NCBI RefSeq assembly: GCF_018398315.1
Contig: NZ_JAHBRW010000001.1
Span: 988,001-1,052,000 of the forward strand
Source of the DNA: Chelatococcus sp. YT9
GTDB lineage: Bacteria; Pseudomonadota; Alphaproteobacteria; Rhizobiales; Beijerinckiaceae
DNA: 64,000 nt
Direction of reading: 5' to 3'
The position numbers and the translations under genes were made by a program. Shown here one piece after another: positions 26,503 through 34,986 of the stretch. Position 1 is the first letter of the stretch. Each line of letters starts with the position of its first letter. A model generated the notes under the pieces. The model worked only from the letters and a program-made list of their open reading frames with translations, was not told where the DNA came from and did not search any database.

Positions 26503-28935
26503 ATGACCGGTGTCGCGATGAATGCGCAAACGAAATCCCAATCCTATCAGGACCATAGCCACGGCGCAGGCTGCGGCTGCGGGCATGGACAATCCGACCG
26601 CGCACATTCAGACCATCATGACCATGACGGGCATAGCCATAATGCCAGCAGGCGGCATGACCACAACCATGGTCGTGATCTCAGCCATGACCATGACCAT
26701 GGCCACCAACACTCGCATGCTGCACACCATCACCATCCTTCCCTGGATGAGGACGCCGGCCTTGCCTTAGCGACAGCGCCGGCCGGCGCTGTCGTGTGGA
26801 AAGTCTACGGCATGGACTGCGCGAGTTGCGCCAACACCATCAAGACTGCGCTCGGACGCCTGCCTGGCACTGACGACATCCGCATTTCCGTCACCAACGA
26901 GACGCTGGCGCTCAAGCTGGACCGCGGGTTGACCCAGGAGGTCGACATCGAACGCCAGATCAGCCAACTCGGCTATCGGCCCGAGCGGGTGGACCGGAGC
27001 AATCCAGCCGCTCGCCCCGCAAAGGAGGAGCCGAGCGCTCGCTGGTGGAGCCAGCCGAAGGGGCGCATTGCGCTCACCGCCGGCCTTCTGGTGGCGCTCG
27101 CCTATGGCTCGAGCCTCGTGCTCCCGCAGGCCGCTTATGGCATTTTCATTGCTGCGACGCTTATTGCCGCCGCGCCGATCTCCCGTCGCGCAATCATGGC
27201 GGCGATTGCCGGAGCACCATTCACCATTGAGATGCTGATGACGATCGCCGTCATCGGTGCGCTCATCATTGGCGCAGCGGAAGAGGCCGCGATCGTTGTC
27301 TTCCTGTTCAGTGTCGGGGAGGTACTGGAGGGGGTGGCGGCAGGCCGCGCCCGTGCCGGCATCCGCGCTCTTGCCAATCTCATCCCGCAGACGGCCATGC
27401 TCGAATCCGGCGGCGCCCTTCGCGAGGTGCCGGCCGCGAGCCTTGCTGTCGGGCAGGTCGTCGTGGTCCGGCCAGGCGATCGGGTGCCCGCTGACGGCAA
27501 GGTTGAAGAAGGGTTCTCAAGCGTCGACGAGGCACCCATCACCGGTGAGTCCGTGCCCAAGGCCAAGGAGCCGGGCGCGGATGTCTTCGCCGGATCCATC
27601 AACCAGGATGCGGCGCTCAGGGTGCGGGTGGAGAAAGCAGCCAGCGACAACATGATCGCGCGCATCGTCACCCTCGTCGAGGAAGCACAGGATGCGCAGG
27701 CGCCCACGGAGCGCTTTATTGATCGCTTCTCGCGGGTCTACATGCCCTTCATCGTCGTGCTATCTGCGCTTGTCGCCGTTGTGCCACCGCTCGCTTTCGG
27801 CAGCGCATGGGATGAATGGGTTTACAAGGGGCTGACGCTCCTCCTCATCGGCTGCCCCTGCGCGCTTGTCATCTCGGTCCCGGCGGCGATTGCCTCGAGC
27901 CTGTCCGCTGGTGCGCGCCACGGCCTGCTGATCAAGGGCGGTGTCATCGTCGAAAAGCTCGCCGGTATCAAGACAGTCGCGTTCGATAAGACGGGCACCC
28001 TCACCGAGGGGCGACCGGAGGTAACGGACGTGATGGCGCTCGCCGGCAGCGACGATGCCGTTCTCGCCACGGCAGCCGCCGTGGAGGCGCATTCCAACCA
28101 TCCGCTCGCCAAGGCGATCGTCAGCCGTGCTGCCGTCGTCTCGGCCAAGACTGGCAAACGCGAGGCAACCAGCGTGCGCGCGGTGCCCGGCAAGGGTATG
28201 GAAGGCCGCGTGGGACCGAGTGCCGTCTTCATCGGCGCACCGCGCTTCGCCGCTGAACGCGCGGAGCTTTCCGCCGTGGAAGAGACGATCGCCCGGCTGG
28301 AAAGCGAAGGCAAGACCGTCGTGGTGGTGACGACGGATGGCGCGGCGCAAGGGCTGATCGCGCTGCGCGACCAGCCACGCGCGGGGGCCGGCGCCGGTAT
28401 CGCCGCGCTCAAGGATCTCGGCGTCGGAGCGGTCATGCTGACCGGTGACAACGCCCGCACGGGCGCGGCCATCGGCCAAATGCTCGGCCTCGATGTGCGC
28501 GCCGAAATGTTGCCCGCCGACAAGGCGGAGGTGATCAAGGCGATGGCGGCGGAAAAGCCGGTCGCCATGGTCGGCGACGGGATCAACGACGCGCCAGCGC
28601 TCGCTTCCGCGCAGGTGGGGATCGCCATGGGTTCGGGCGCCGACGTCGCCTTGGAAGCTGCGGACGCGGCGCTGCTCAAGAACGACGTCTCGGGCGTTTC
28701 GCAACTCATCGGCCTCGCTCGCGCCACGATGGCCAATATCCGTCAGAACATCGCGATCGCGCTGGGGCTGAAGGCGCTGTTTCTCGTCACCACGATCACC
28801 GGAACAACCGGTCTCTGGATGGCCGTCATCGCGGATACCGGCGGCACTGTGCTCGTGACGCTCAACGCGCTCAGACTGCTCGGCCATTTCAGGGAGAATA
28901 ACGGGGGGACGCAGCCCCGTAAGCAGGTATCTTAA
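26503..28935 (+). CDS. zntA: Zn/Cd/Pb-exporting P1B-type ATPase
   Basis: This 810-residue inner-membrane pump exports divalent soft metals. In order: a His-rich tail (about residues 17-79, more than twenty His plus a GCGCGH cluster), a heavy-metal-associated domain with GMDCASC (103-109), membrane helices, the actuator TGES, the transmembrane metal site CPC in IGCPCALVIS, the phosphorylated Asp in AFDKTGTLTEG, the HP motif (SNHPLA) and GDGINDAP. CPC with this context is the P1B-2 (Zn/Cd/Pb) type. ATG at 26503 or 26518 could be the start; neither has a strong ribosome binding site. It is divergent from its likely activator gene. Confidence 0.92.
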   Translation: MTGVAMNAQTKSQSYQDHSHGAGCGCGHGQSDRAHSDHHDHDGHSHNASRRHDHNHGRDLSHDHDHGHQHSHAAHHHHPSLDEDAGLALATAPAGAVVWKVYGMDCASCANTIKTALGRLPGTDDIRISVTNETLALKLDRGLTQEVDIERQISQLGYRPERVDRSNPAARPAKEEPSARWWSQPKGRIALTAGLLVALAYGSSLVLPQAAYGIFIAATLIAAAPISRRAIMAAIAGAPFTIEMLMTIAVIGALIIGAAEEAAIVVFLFSVGEVLEGVAAGRARAGIRALANLIPQTAMLESGGALREVPAASLAVGQVVVVRPGDRVPADGKVEEGFSSVDEAPITGESVPKAKEPGADVFAGSINQDAALRVRVEKAASDNMIARIVTLVEEAQDAQAPTERFIDRFSRVYMPFIVVLSALVAVVPPLAFGSAWDEWVYKGLTLLLIGCPCALVISVPAAIASSLSAGARHGLLIKGGVIVEKLAGIKTVAFDKTGTLTEGRPEVTDVMALAGSDDAVLATAAAVEAHSNHPLAKAIVSRAAVVSAKTGKREATSVRAVPGKGMEGRVGPSAVFIGAPRFAAERAELSAVEETIARLESEGKTVVVVTTDGAAQGLIALRDQPRAGAGAGIAALKDLGVGAVMLTGDNARTGAAIGQMLGLDVRAEMLPADKAEVIKAMAAEKPVAMVGDGINDAPALASAQVGIAMGSGADVALEAADAALLKNDVSGVSQLIGLARATMANIRQNIAIALGLKALFLVTTITGTTGLWMAVIADTGGTVLVTLNALRLLGHFRENNGGTQPRKQVS

Positions 28936-29014
28936 CACTAACGGCGGGATTTCATTGCCACCGCCGGGCGATCGGGTAGAGAGAATCTCCCGATATAGAC
29001 GCATGGGCAGGACC

Positions 29015-29386
29015 ATGACATTCAGCCAAGCGGTCGCATCCGGTATCCAGAACTATGTCAATTTCAATGGCCGTGCGTCACGCTCGGCGTATTGGTATTG
29101 GATCCTGTTCTCACTTGTTGTCTATCTCATCGCAGGCGCGCTTGATCGCATCCTGTTCGAGACGGGTGAGATGATCGTCACGCCATTCAACGGCCTGGCC
29201 TATCTTGCGCTGTTTCTGCCAACGCTTGCCTTGGCCGTCCGGCGCTTCCACGACATGGACCGGACGGGATGGTGGGTGCTCCTGGGCTTCACCGGCATCG
29301 GCGGCATCATCATGATCATCTGGTTCTGCCAGCCGGGTACGCGGGGGGCCAACAGATTTGGGCCGGATCCGCTGGGCAGCGCCTGA
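29015..29386 (+). CDS. DUF805 family inner-membrane protein
   Basis: The 123-residue protein starts MTFSQAVASGIQNYVNFNGR and shows the DUF805 hallmarks NFNGRASRSAYWYW, VRRFHDMDRTGWW and NRFGPDP at the C terminus, with about three to four membrane helices. Family members (E. coli YhaH/YhaI) have no established function. The start is ambiguous between 29003 and 29015; GGCAGG precedes the latter. A strong terminator follows at 29417. Confidence 0.88.
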   Translation: MTFSQAVASGIQNYVNFNGRASRSAYWYWILFSLVVYLIAGALDRILFETGEMIVTPFNGLAYLALFLPTLALAVRRFHDMDRTGWWVLLGFTGIGGIIMIIWFCQPGTRGANRFGPDPLGSA

Positions 29387-29416
29387 GCCGCGCCTGACCT
29401 GTGATCATTCCTGAAG

Positions 29417-29449
29417 AGGCACGCCAGCGGAAAACTGGCGTGCCTTTTT
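29417..29449 (+). terminator. Rho-independent terminator
   Basis: Stem AGGCACGCCAG / CTGGCGTGCCT (11 base pairs), loop of 7 bases, followed by TTTTC on the plus strand. It ends the DUF805 transcript and sits between it and the convergent solute-binding protein gene. Confidence 0.85.
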
Positions 29450-29454
29450 CGTGA

Positions 29455-30759
29455 TCAGGACTTGTAATAGTCGTCGATCAGCTTCTGCTCGGCGGCAGCC
29501 GCGATCTTGACGGACTCCAACGGATCCTGATTCTGGATCAGCACCCGGTCGATCATATTTGCGAAGTTCTGGAGGTTTGCGTCCTCGTTCACGAAATCGG
29601 TCGTATGCGCATATTCCAGGCCCTTGAGCATCGGCCCGGTCAGAGGATCGGCCAGGTTCTTGGGGCTGAGGGCCACGCTCGGCTTGGCCGGCAACTCGCC
29701 CGTCTTGTCGAGCCACAGCTGCATCGCGTCATCGGTGGTGATGAAGGCGAGGAACTTGGTCGCAGCGTCCTTTTTCGCGCCGGTGACACCCGCGGTAAGA
29801 CCGTTGACCCAGTAGGATGCGTAGTTGGACTTGATGCCGTTGTGAGTCGGCACTTCCGCCACGCCCCATTCGAAGCCACGCGCCGTCTTGAAGCTGCCGA
29901 GGCGGAAGGAGCCGTCGACGGTCAGGCCTGCCTTGCCCGACTTGAAGGCCGCCTGCGTCTCCCCGACGAAGCCCGCCGTCGCCACCTTGTGCTTGCGCTG
30001 CAGGTCGGTGTACCAGGCAAGCGCAGCAGCGCCGTGTTCGTTTCCATAGGTGACGGTGCGGAAATCGTCGCTGTAGGGCTTGCCGCCGAACTGCCGGATG
30101 AGGATGTCGCGCCACCAGTGGTTATCCTGCGAAGGCAGGCCGATCGTGGCACCAGCGGTGATCAGGTTGCCAGATGAGTCGTGCTTCGCGACGGCCAGGG
30201 CAGTCTTCACATAGTCATCGAGCGTCTTCGGCGGCGCCGCGATACCGGCGCCCTCGAGAAGCTTCTTGTTGTAGAACATCCCAAGGCTGCGGACGGCGGT
30301 CGGGATGGCCCAATAGGCGTCATCGCGCTTCATGAGCTGTACGAACGGGAAGAAATTCTTGTCGATATCGGCTGCCTTGAATACGTCCGTCGGCAGCGGC
30401 TGGATCAGCTTTGCCCTGGAATATTCGCGCATCCAGCCGAAATAGAGCTGGAGGACGGCAGGGCCCTCGCCCGCCGGCACGGCGGCGGCGACCTTCGTGC
30501 GATACTGGGCATACGGGAAGTGCGAATGCTTGACCTTGATGCCGGGATTCGCCGCCTCGAACTGCGCGATGAGAGCATCGATCGCCTCGACGCGTTCCTT
30601 GAAGAAATACTGCCAATATTCGATTTCAACTGTCTGGGCGCGCAGGACGGCAGGAGCAGCCACCGCAAAGCCCGTCGCCATCGCACCCGTCGTGAACACA
30701 CGGCGATTGATCGACAACCCGCCACTCTTACCGCTTTTTCCCGCTCTATCATCGGTCAT
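29455..30759 (-). CDS. ABC transporter solute-binding protein (family 1, sugar type)
   Basis: The 434-residue periplasmic receptor belongs to the extracellular solute-binding family 1 of CUT1 transporters. The N terminus has INRRVFTTGAMATGFAVAAPAV, a twin-arginine-like signal with cleavage probably after LRAQ. The mature protein starts VEIEYWQYF, with FEAANPGIKVKHSHFPY typical of the family. GGGAGAG lies 6 bases before the ATG at 30759. It is divergent from the MBL hydrolase and separated from its permease genes by that gene and the ROK regulator. The substrate cannot be inferred from sequence alone; the family mostly binds oligosaccharides or polyols. Confidence 0.9.
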   Translation of the reverse strand: MTDDRAGKSGKSGGLSINRRVFTTGAMATGFAVAAPAVLRAQTVEIEYWQYFFKERVEAIDALIAQFEAANPGIKVKHSHFPYAQYRTKVAAAVPAGEGPAVLQLYFGWMREYSRAKLIQPLPTDVFKAADIDKNFFPFVQLMKRDDAYWAIPTAVRSLGMFYNKKLLEGAGIAAPPKTLDDYVKTALAVAKHDSSGNLITAGATIGLPSQDNHWWRDILIRQFGGKPYSDDFRTVTYGNEHGAAALAWYTDLQRKHKVATAGFVGETQAAFKSGKAGLTVDGSFRLGSFKTARGFEWGVAEVPTHNGIKSNYASYWVNGLTAGVTGAKKDAATKFLAFITTDDAMQLWLDKTGELPAKPSVALSPKNLADPLTGPMLKGLEYAHTTDFVNEDANLQNFANMIDRVLIQNQDPLESVKIAAAAEQKLIDDYYKS

Positions 30760-30879
30760 TATAGTCTCTCCCTTGTTATCGCTTTCAAACGATGGCACTT
30801 AATTCATGAAGAATGGATGGCCTGCAGATGAACAAAAATTTCATTTCTGCATAGCCAAAATCGAAGTTCGGAGATTACC

Positions 30880-31743
30880 ATGCGACAGCTCGATCTTGGC
30901 GGCGCTACTCTTTTCGCCTTGACCGATGCAGCACCCTCCCCGGCGGAATGGTCTTACTCGTTTCCAAAAGCTGATGTGAGCGAGAGGCCCGATCTCATGA
31001 GCCGCTGGTTTCCCGATCACCGCTTCCACACCCGTTTCAATGCTTTCGCCCTCCGGGTCGGGGACAAGGTTGTCCTGATCGATTGCGGCATCGGACCCGG
31101 ACCAGTCTCCTATTTTCCCGGCCTGTCCGGGAGACTGATGGACGAACTCGCCGCGGCTGGAATAAAGCCGGATGACGTCGACCTCGTCCTCTTCACCCAT
31201 TTTCACCTCGACCACGTCGGCTGGGCAAGTGACGACCACGGCATCCCCACCTTTCGCAAGGCACGCTACCTCGCTCCAATCGCGGAAATGGTGCACTGGC
31301 AGGAAGCCGGCAATGATGCGGCGCTGCCGCACCATGTGGCCGCCTATCGAACTCACATTGCTCCGCTCATCGCAACGGGAATGCTGACGGGACATTCCAC
31401 CGATACGCCCGTCATGCGCGCAGGCGCTGTCGAGCTCAACTTCGTGCCCGCGCCGGGCCATACAGAGGGGCACAGCGTGGTGACCCTTTCGGGAACGGCG
31501 CGGCCGCTCATGACCGCTGGCGATCTCTGGCATAGCCCGGCTCAAATCGGCGAGCCACACTGGTGTCACCGGGCCGATCGCGATCCTGCGCAGGCCATCC
31601 TCACGCGCACAGGCTTTGCGGCCTTCGCGGCCGCCGAGCGCGCGCTCGTCGCGGCAGGCCATTTCCCGGAGGACCGCTGCTTCGGGACGATCACCGGCAA
31701 TGCCGACGATGGCTTCGCCTTTGAGCCGCTGCCCGCCGGCTGA
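30880..31743 (+). CDS. MBL-fold metallo-hydrolase
   Basis: The 287-residue protein has the metallo-beta-lactamase fold metal site: THFHLDHVGW (HxHxDH, about residue 106), GHTEGHS near 196 and AGDLWHSP near 215, supplying the ligands of a dinuclear metal centre. There is no signal peptide, so it is cytoplasmic. Members of this subgroup include lactonases such as N-acyl-homoserine lactone hydrolases, but the specificity here is open. It is divergent from the solute-binding protein gene across 120 bases and lies within the ABC locus, suggesting action on the imported compound or a product of it. Confidence 0.88.
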   Translation: MRQLDLGGATLFALTDAAPSPAEWSYSFPKADVSERPDLMSRWFPDHRFHTRFNAFALRVGDKVVLIDCGIGPGPVSYFPGLSGRLMDELAAAGIKPDDVDLVLFTHFHLDHVGWASDDHGIPTFRKARYLAPIAEMVHWQEAGNDAALPHHVAAYRTHIAPLIATGMLTGHSTDTPVMRAGAVELNFVPAPGHTEGHSVVTLSGTARPLMTAGDLWHSPAQIGEPHWCHRADRDPAQAILTRTGFAAFAAAERALVAAGHFPEDRCFGTITGNADDGFAFEPLPAG

Positions 31744-31778
31744 TCCGCCGCTGCCTGGGTGAAGGAACGCATGCCCCG

Positions 31779-33032
31779 TCATCGTGGCGCTCCACCATTG
31801 GCGGAGCGGCCCTCGGCATTCGGCGAGCCCGCGCTCTGCCTGGCATTCCGCAGTCCTTTCGGTACGCGCGCGGCACGCGGCTGCGGGGTCAGCCCCCGAA
31901 AAAGCGGCAGCGTTGCACCACCGAGCGCGGGCGAAGCACGGCCGGCACTGCCCATCATCACGCGTGGCTGCACCCTGTCCTTGCGCAGGCTCACCGTCGG
32001 CAGCAGCGGATCGAGCGCCGCGATCAGGGCCTTGAGCTCCAACGGTGGCAAAGGTCCGCCGACCACGACCGTTTCCGGATCGAACAGGCTCTCGACGGTC
32101 GCGATCGCCATACGCAGGTAGCGAGCCGCGCTCTGCCGCCAGTCGGCAACGATGTCAGGCGGGGCGGCGAACAGCCGCGCGTCATCTTCAGCCGCTGCCT
32201 CCGACAGCCCGGCTTCACTCAGCCGCCGTCGCAGCGCGTCGAGCGAAGCGTGATCCTCGAGGGTGATTGGTGTCTGGCCATCTTGCGCGAGGCCCACAAC
32301 CATCCGGCCGATCTCGCCCGCGTTGCCGAAGGCGCCCGTTGCAGGCTGGCCGTCGATGAAGACACCGCCGCCTATACCCTCAGCAATATAGAAATAGACG
32401 AAACTCCGCAGGTCTCGCGCCACTCCGTGGAGATGCTCGCCAATGGCTGCGGCCGAGGCGTCATTGCCGACCAGAACCGGCAGCTTCAGCTCTGCCGCAT
32501 AGGCTCCGCTGAAATCGGCCCGTGACCAGGCGGCCATCGACAATGGATCAGGCCCCAGATCAATGGGGCCAAAGGGACCGGGCAGCACCACACCCACGCC
32601 CCACAGACGCGCCCTGTCGATGTCGGCCGCCAAAACGAGTCGCTCGACGAGCCGGCCGGCCGCGCTGAGAGCCGTTTCCGGCGTCGTCGTATCGCAGGCC
32701 AGAACCGTCTCGCCCCGGATTTCGGCTCCGAGATCGGCCAACACGCCTGTGAGCCGGCCATGCTCGACATGGATTCCAACGGCAAATCCGCCGTCGCGGT
32801 TGATGGCGAGGTCGATTGGGGGCTGTCCCCTGGCGGACGCGCGACGGCCGACGATCTTGAGCAGCCCCTCGCGGCATAGGTCGTCCGCAATGGAGGACAG
32901 CGTCTGCGCGGAAAGCCCTGTGGTGGCCGCGAGCTCCGCTCGCGACGCCGATCCCTGCCGGCGCAGGGCATCCAGGATGACACGGCGGTTGTGACCACGC
33001 CTGTCGAACGGAGCAAGGCCGGAAACGCTCAT
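31779..33032 (-). CDS. ROK-family transcriptional regulator lacking the zinc motif
   Basis: The 417-residue protein has an N-terminal winged helix (NRRVILDALRRQGSASRAELAATTGLS) and a C-terminal ROK/sugar-kinase-like domain with VLVGNDASAAAIGEHLHG and YFYIAEGIGGGVFIDG. Classical ROK proteins bind zinc through GHx(9-11)CxCGxxGC; here the equivalent stretch GNAGEIGRMVVGL is followed by QDGQTPITLEDHASLD without any Cys. It is divergent from the permease genes and a strong palindrome lies in the shared region, so it probably represses the ABC locus. The inducer may be a sugar derivative or the transported compound. Confidence 0.88.
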   Translation of the reverse strand: MSVSGLAPFDRRGHNRRVILDALRRQGSASRAELAATTGLSAQTLSSIADDLCREGLLKIVGRRASARGQPPIDLAINRDGGFAVGIHVEHGRLTGVLADLGAEIRGETVLACDTTTPETALSAAGRLVERLVLAADIDRARLWGVGVVLPGPFGPIDLGPDPLSMAAWSRADFSGAYAAELKLPVLVGNDASAAAIGEHLHGVARDLRSFVYFYIAEGIGGGVFIDGQPATGAFGNAGEIGRMVVGLAQDGQTPITLEDHASLDALRRRLSEAGLSEAAAEDDARLFAAPPDIVADWRQSAARYLRMAIATVESLFDPETVVVGGPLPPLELKALIAALDPLLPTVSLRKDRVQPRVMMGSAGRASPALGGATLPLFRGLTPQPRAARVPKGLRNARQSAGSPNAEGRSANGGAPR

Positions 33033-33114
33033 GCCCGTCTTCTCTCCCGCCAGCTCATGGACCCCTATTCGCAGCGCGTCGCGGCTGACACTTGCATAAT
33101 GACGCGGCTCACGT

Positions 33115-33139
33115 ATTAAATCAACAATCCTGATTTAAT
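33115..33139. promoter_or_regulatory. Palindromic operator between ROK gene and ABC permeases
   Basis: Perfect 9-base arms ATTAAATCA (33115-33123) and TGATTTAAT (33131-33139) around a 7-base spacer, in otherwise GC-rich DNA between divergent genes. An AT-rich dyad of this shape is what ROK (NagC/XylR-like) repressors bind. Confidence 0.75.
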
Positions 33140-33225
33140 CAGGCTAGACCATGATCGGCGCATCAGTCGTCGGGGCGACGCGTCAAGCGGAACGTCATGG
33201 CACGAGCGTGGGAACAGGCGGAGCG

Positions 33226-34122
33226 ATGCGGATCTATACCAATCTCACGGTCGAGAAGAAGCAGGCCGTCTGGGCCTGGGTCTTCCTCGCCATTCCCATC
33301 GTCTTCTTCGGACTCATACGCTTCTATCCGGCCTTTGAGTCCTTTGGCATCGCCTTCACGCGCTGGAACCTGCTGTCGCCGCCGGAATTCGTCGGGTTGG
33401 ACAACTTCCGGCAGATGGTTCAAGACCCGGTCTTCTGGCAGACGCTTAAGAACACGTTCCTCTACCTCATCCTCGGCACGCCGATCAGCCTCCTCCTCGC
33501 CTTCGTCATCGCTTACTATCTCGACCAGGTGCGCTTCGGCCACGGCCTGATCCGTGCGCTTTATTTCATGCCCCATCTCACCACGACCGTCGCGATGGCC
33601 TGGGTGTGGCGGTGGTTCTATCAGCCGATGCCGGTCGGGCTCTTCAACAACATGCTGGCCTCAGTCGGGTTCGATGTGCAGCCGTTCCTGCGCTCAACAT
33701 CGCAGGCCCTGCCGGCGGTGCTTGCGCCCGCCATCTGGGCCGGGCTCGGCTTCCAGGTGGTGCTGTTCCTCGCCGGCCTGCGCGCCATCCCGTCAAGCTA
33801 CTACGAGGCGGCGCGCATCGACGGCGCCGGCCGCTGGATGATCCTGCGCGAGATCACCCTTCCCCTGCTGCGCCCGACCATCGTCTTTCTCCTGGTGATC
33901 TCGTCGATCGGCTTTCTGCGCATCTTCGACCATGTCTATAACATGACGGACAACGGCGCCGGCGGGCCCCTGAACTCCACGCGCCCATTGGTGCTGAACA
34001 TCTACGACACCGCGTTCCGGTCGTTCCAGATGGGCTATGCCGCCGCCCAGACGCTCGTGCTGTTCATCATTCTTCTGGTGATCAGCCTCTTGCAGCTACG
34101 CCTGATGAGGGGCCGCCCATGA
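33226..34122 (+). CDS. ABC transporter permease (MalF type)
   Basis: The 298-residue protein is the first permease of a CUT1 sugar-type importer, with about six membrane helices and the EAA loop YYEAARIDGAGRWMILREITLP near residue 205. The ATG at 33226 (MRIYTNLTVEKK) has GGCGGAG just upstream; a longer in-frame start at 33151 would begin in the promoter region. It overlaps the second permease gene by 4 bases. Confidence 0.92.
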   Translation: MRIYTNLTVEKKQAVWAWVFLAIPIVFFGLIRFYPAFESFGIAFTRWNLLSPPEFVGLDNFRQMVQDPVFWQTLKNTFLYLILGTPISLLLAFVIAYYLDQVRFGHGLIRALYFMPHLTTTVAMAWVWRWFYQPMPVGLFNNMLASVGFDVQPFLRSTSQALPAVLAPAIWAGLGFQVVLFLAGLRAIPSSYYEAARIDGAGRWMILREITLPLLRPTIVFLLVISSIGFLRIFDHVYNMTDNGAGGPLNSTRPLVLNIYDTAFRSFQMGYAAAQTLVLFIILLVISLLQLRLMRGRP

Positions 34123-34982
34123 CCCACGCCTCGGACATCACCGCCGCGCGGGGCTGGTCCCTCGGGACGGTCATCCATCCCGGCCGCATCGTCGCCTGGA
34201 CGTTGCTAGCGCTGGGCGCCATCGTGATGATGGTGCCGCTCGTGTACATGGTGGCGACCTCGTTTAAATATCCAAACGAGGTCTATGAGCTCAACATCAT
34301 CCCCCACGAGCCGACGCTCGATAACTACACCTATATCTTCCAGAACACGCGCTTCGGCATCTGGTTCGTGAACTCCCTCGTCACCAGCACGCTGGTAACG
34401 ATCTCGGTCCTCTTCTTTGACAGCCTCGTTGGCTATACCCTGGCGAAGTTCAAGTTTCGCGGTCGCGAGTTCATTTTCATCGCCATCCTCACCACGCTGA
34501 TGATCCCGACCGAGATGCTCATCGTGCCGTGGTATATCATGGCCAAGAACTTCGGCTGGCTGAACAGCTACTGGGGCATCATGTTTCCGGGCCTCATCAC
34601 GGGGTTCGGTGTCTTCCTGATGCGGCAGTTCTTCTCCGGCATTCCGGACGACTACATCCATGCCGCGCGCATCGACGGGCTCAACGAGTTCCAGATCTGG
34701 TGGAAAGTGGCGATGCCGCTCGTCACGCCCGCGCTTTCGGCGCTCGCCATCTTCACCTTTCTCGGCAACTGGACGGCCTTCCTCTGGCCACTGATCGCCA
34801 CCAACGACCGCGCGCTCTATACGGTCCCGGTCGGCCTCGCCTCTTTCTCTGGCGAATTCCTGTCGGATTGGGAACTGATCATGACGGGCGCCACGCTCGC
34901 GACGCTGCCGACCCTGGTCGTCTTCATCATCTTCCAACGCTACATCATCCGCGGCGTCGTGCTGGCCGGGCTGAAGGGATAA
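34119..34982 (+). CDS. ABC transporter permease (MalG type)
   Basis: The 287-residue second permease of the CUT1 importer has six predicted membrane helices, the N-terminal family motif VPLVYMVATSFK and the EAA loop DDYIHAARIDGLNEFQIWWKVAMPL near residue 180. The 4-base overlap with the first permease gene and the 4-base gap to the lyase gene show that all four genes of this strand are one transcription unit. Confidence 0.93.
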   Translation: MTHASDITAARGWSLGTVIHPGRIVAWTLLALGAIVMMVPLVYMVATSFKYPNEVYELNIIPHEPTLDNYTYIFQNTRFGIWFVNSLVTSTLVTISVLFFDSLVGYTLAKFKFRGREFIFIAILTTLMIPTEMLIVPWYIMAKNFGWLNSYWGIMFPGLITGFGVFLMRQFFSGIPDDYIHAARIDGLNEFQIWWKVAMPLVTPALSALAIFTFLGNWTAFLWPLIATNDRALYTVPVGLASFSGEFLSDWELIMTGATLATLPTLVVFIIFQRYIIRGVVLAGLKG

Positions 34983-34986
34983 TCGT

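Noticed and set aside
30824..30850. Imperfect inverted repeat GCAGATGAA ... TTCATTTCTGC between the binding-protein and MBL genes
   Set aside because: The arms differ by a two-base insertion and do not match the operator at 33115, so I cannot call it an operator.
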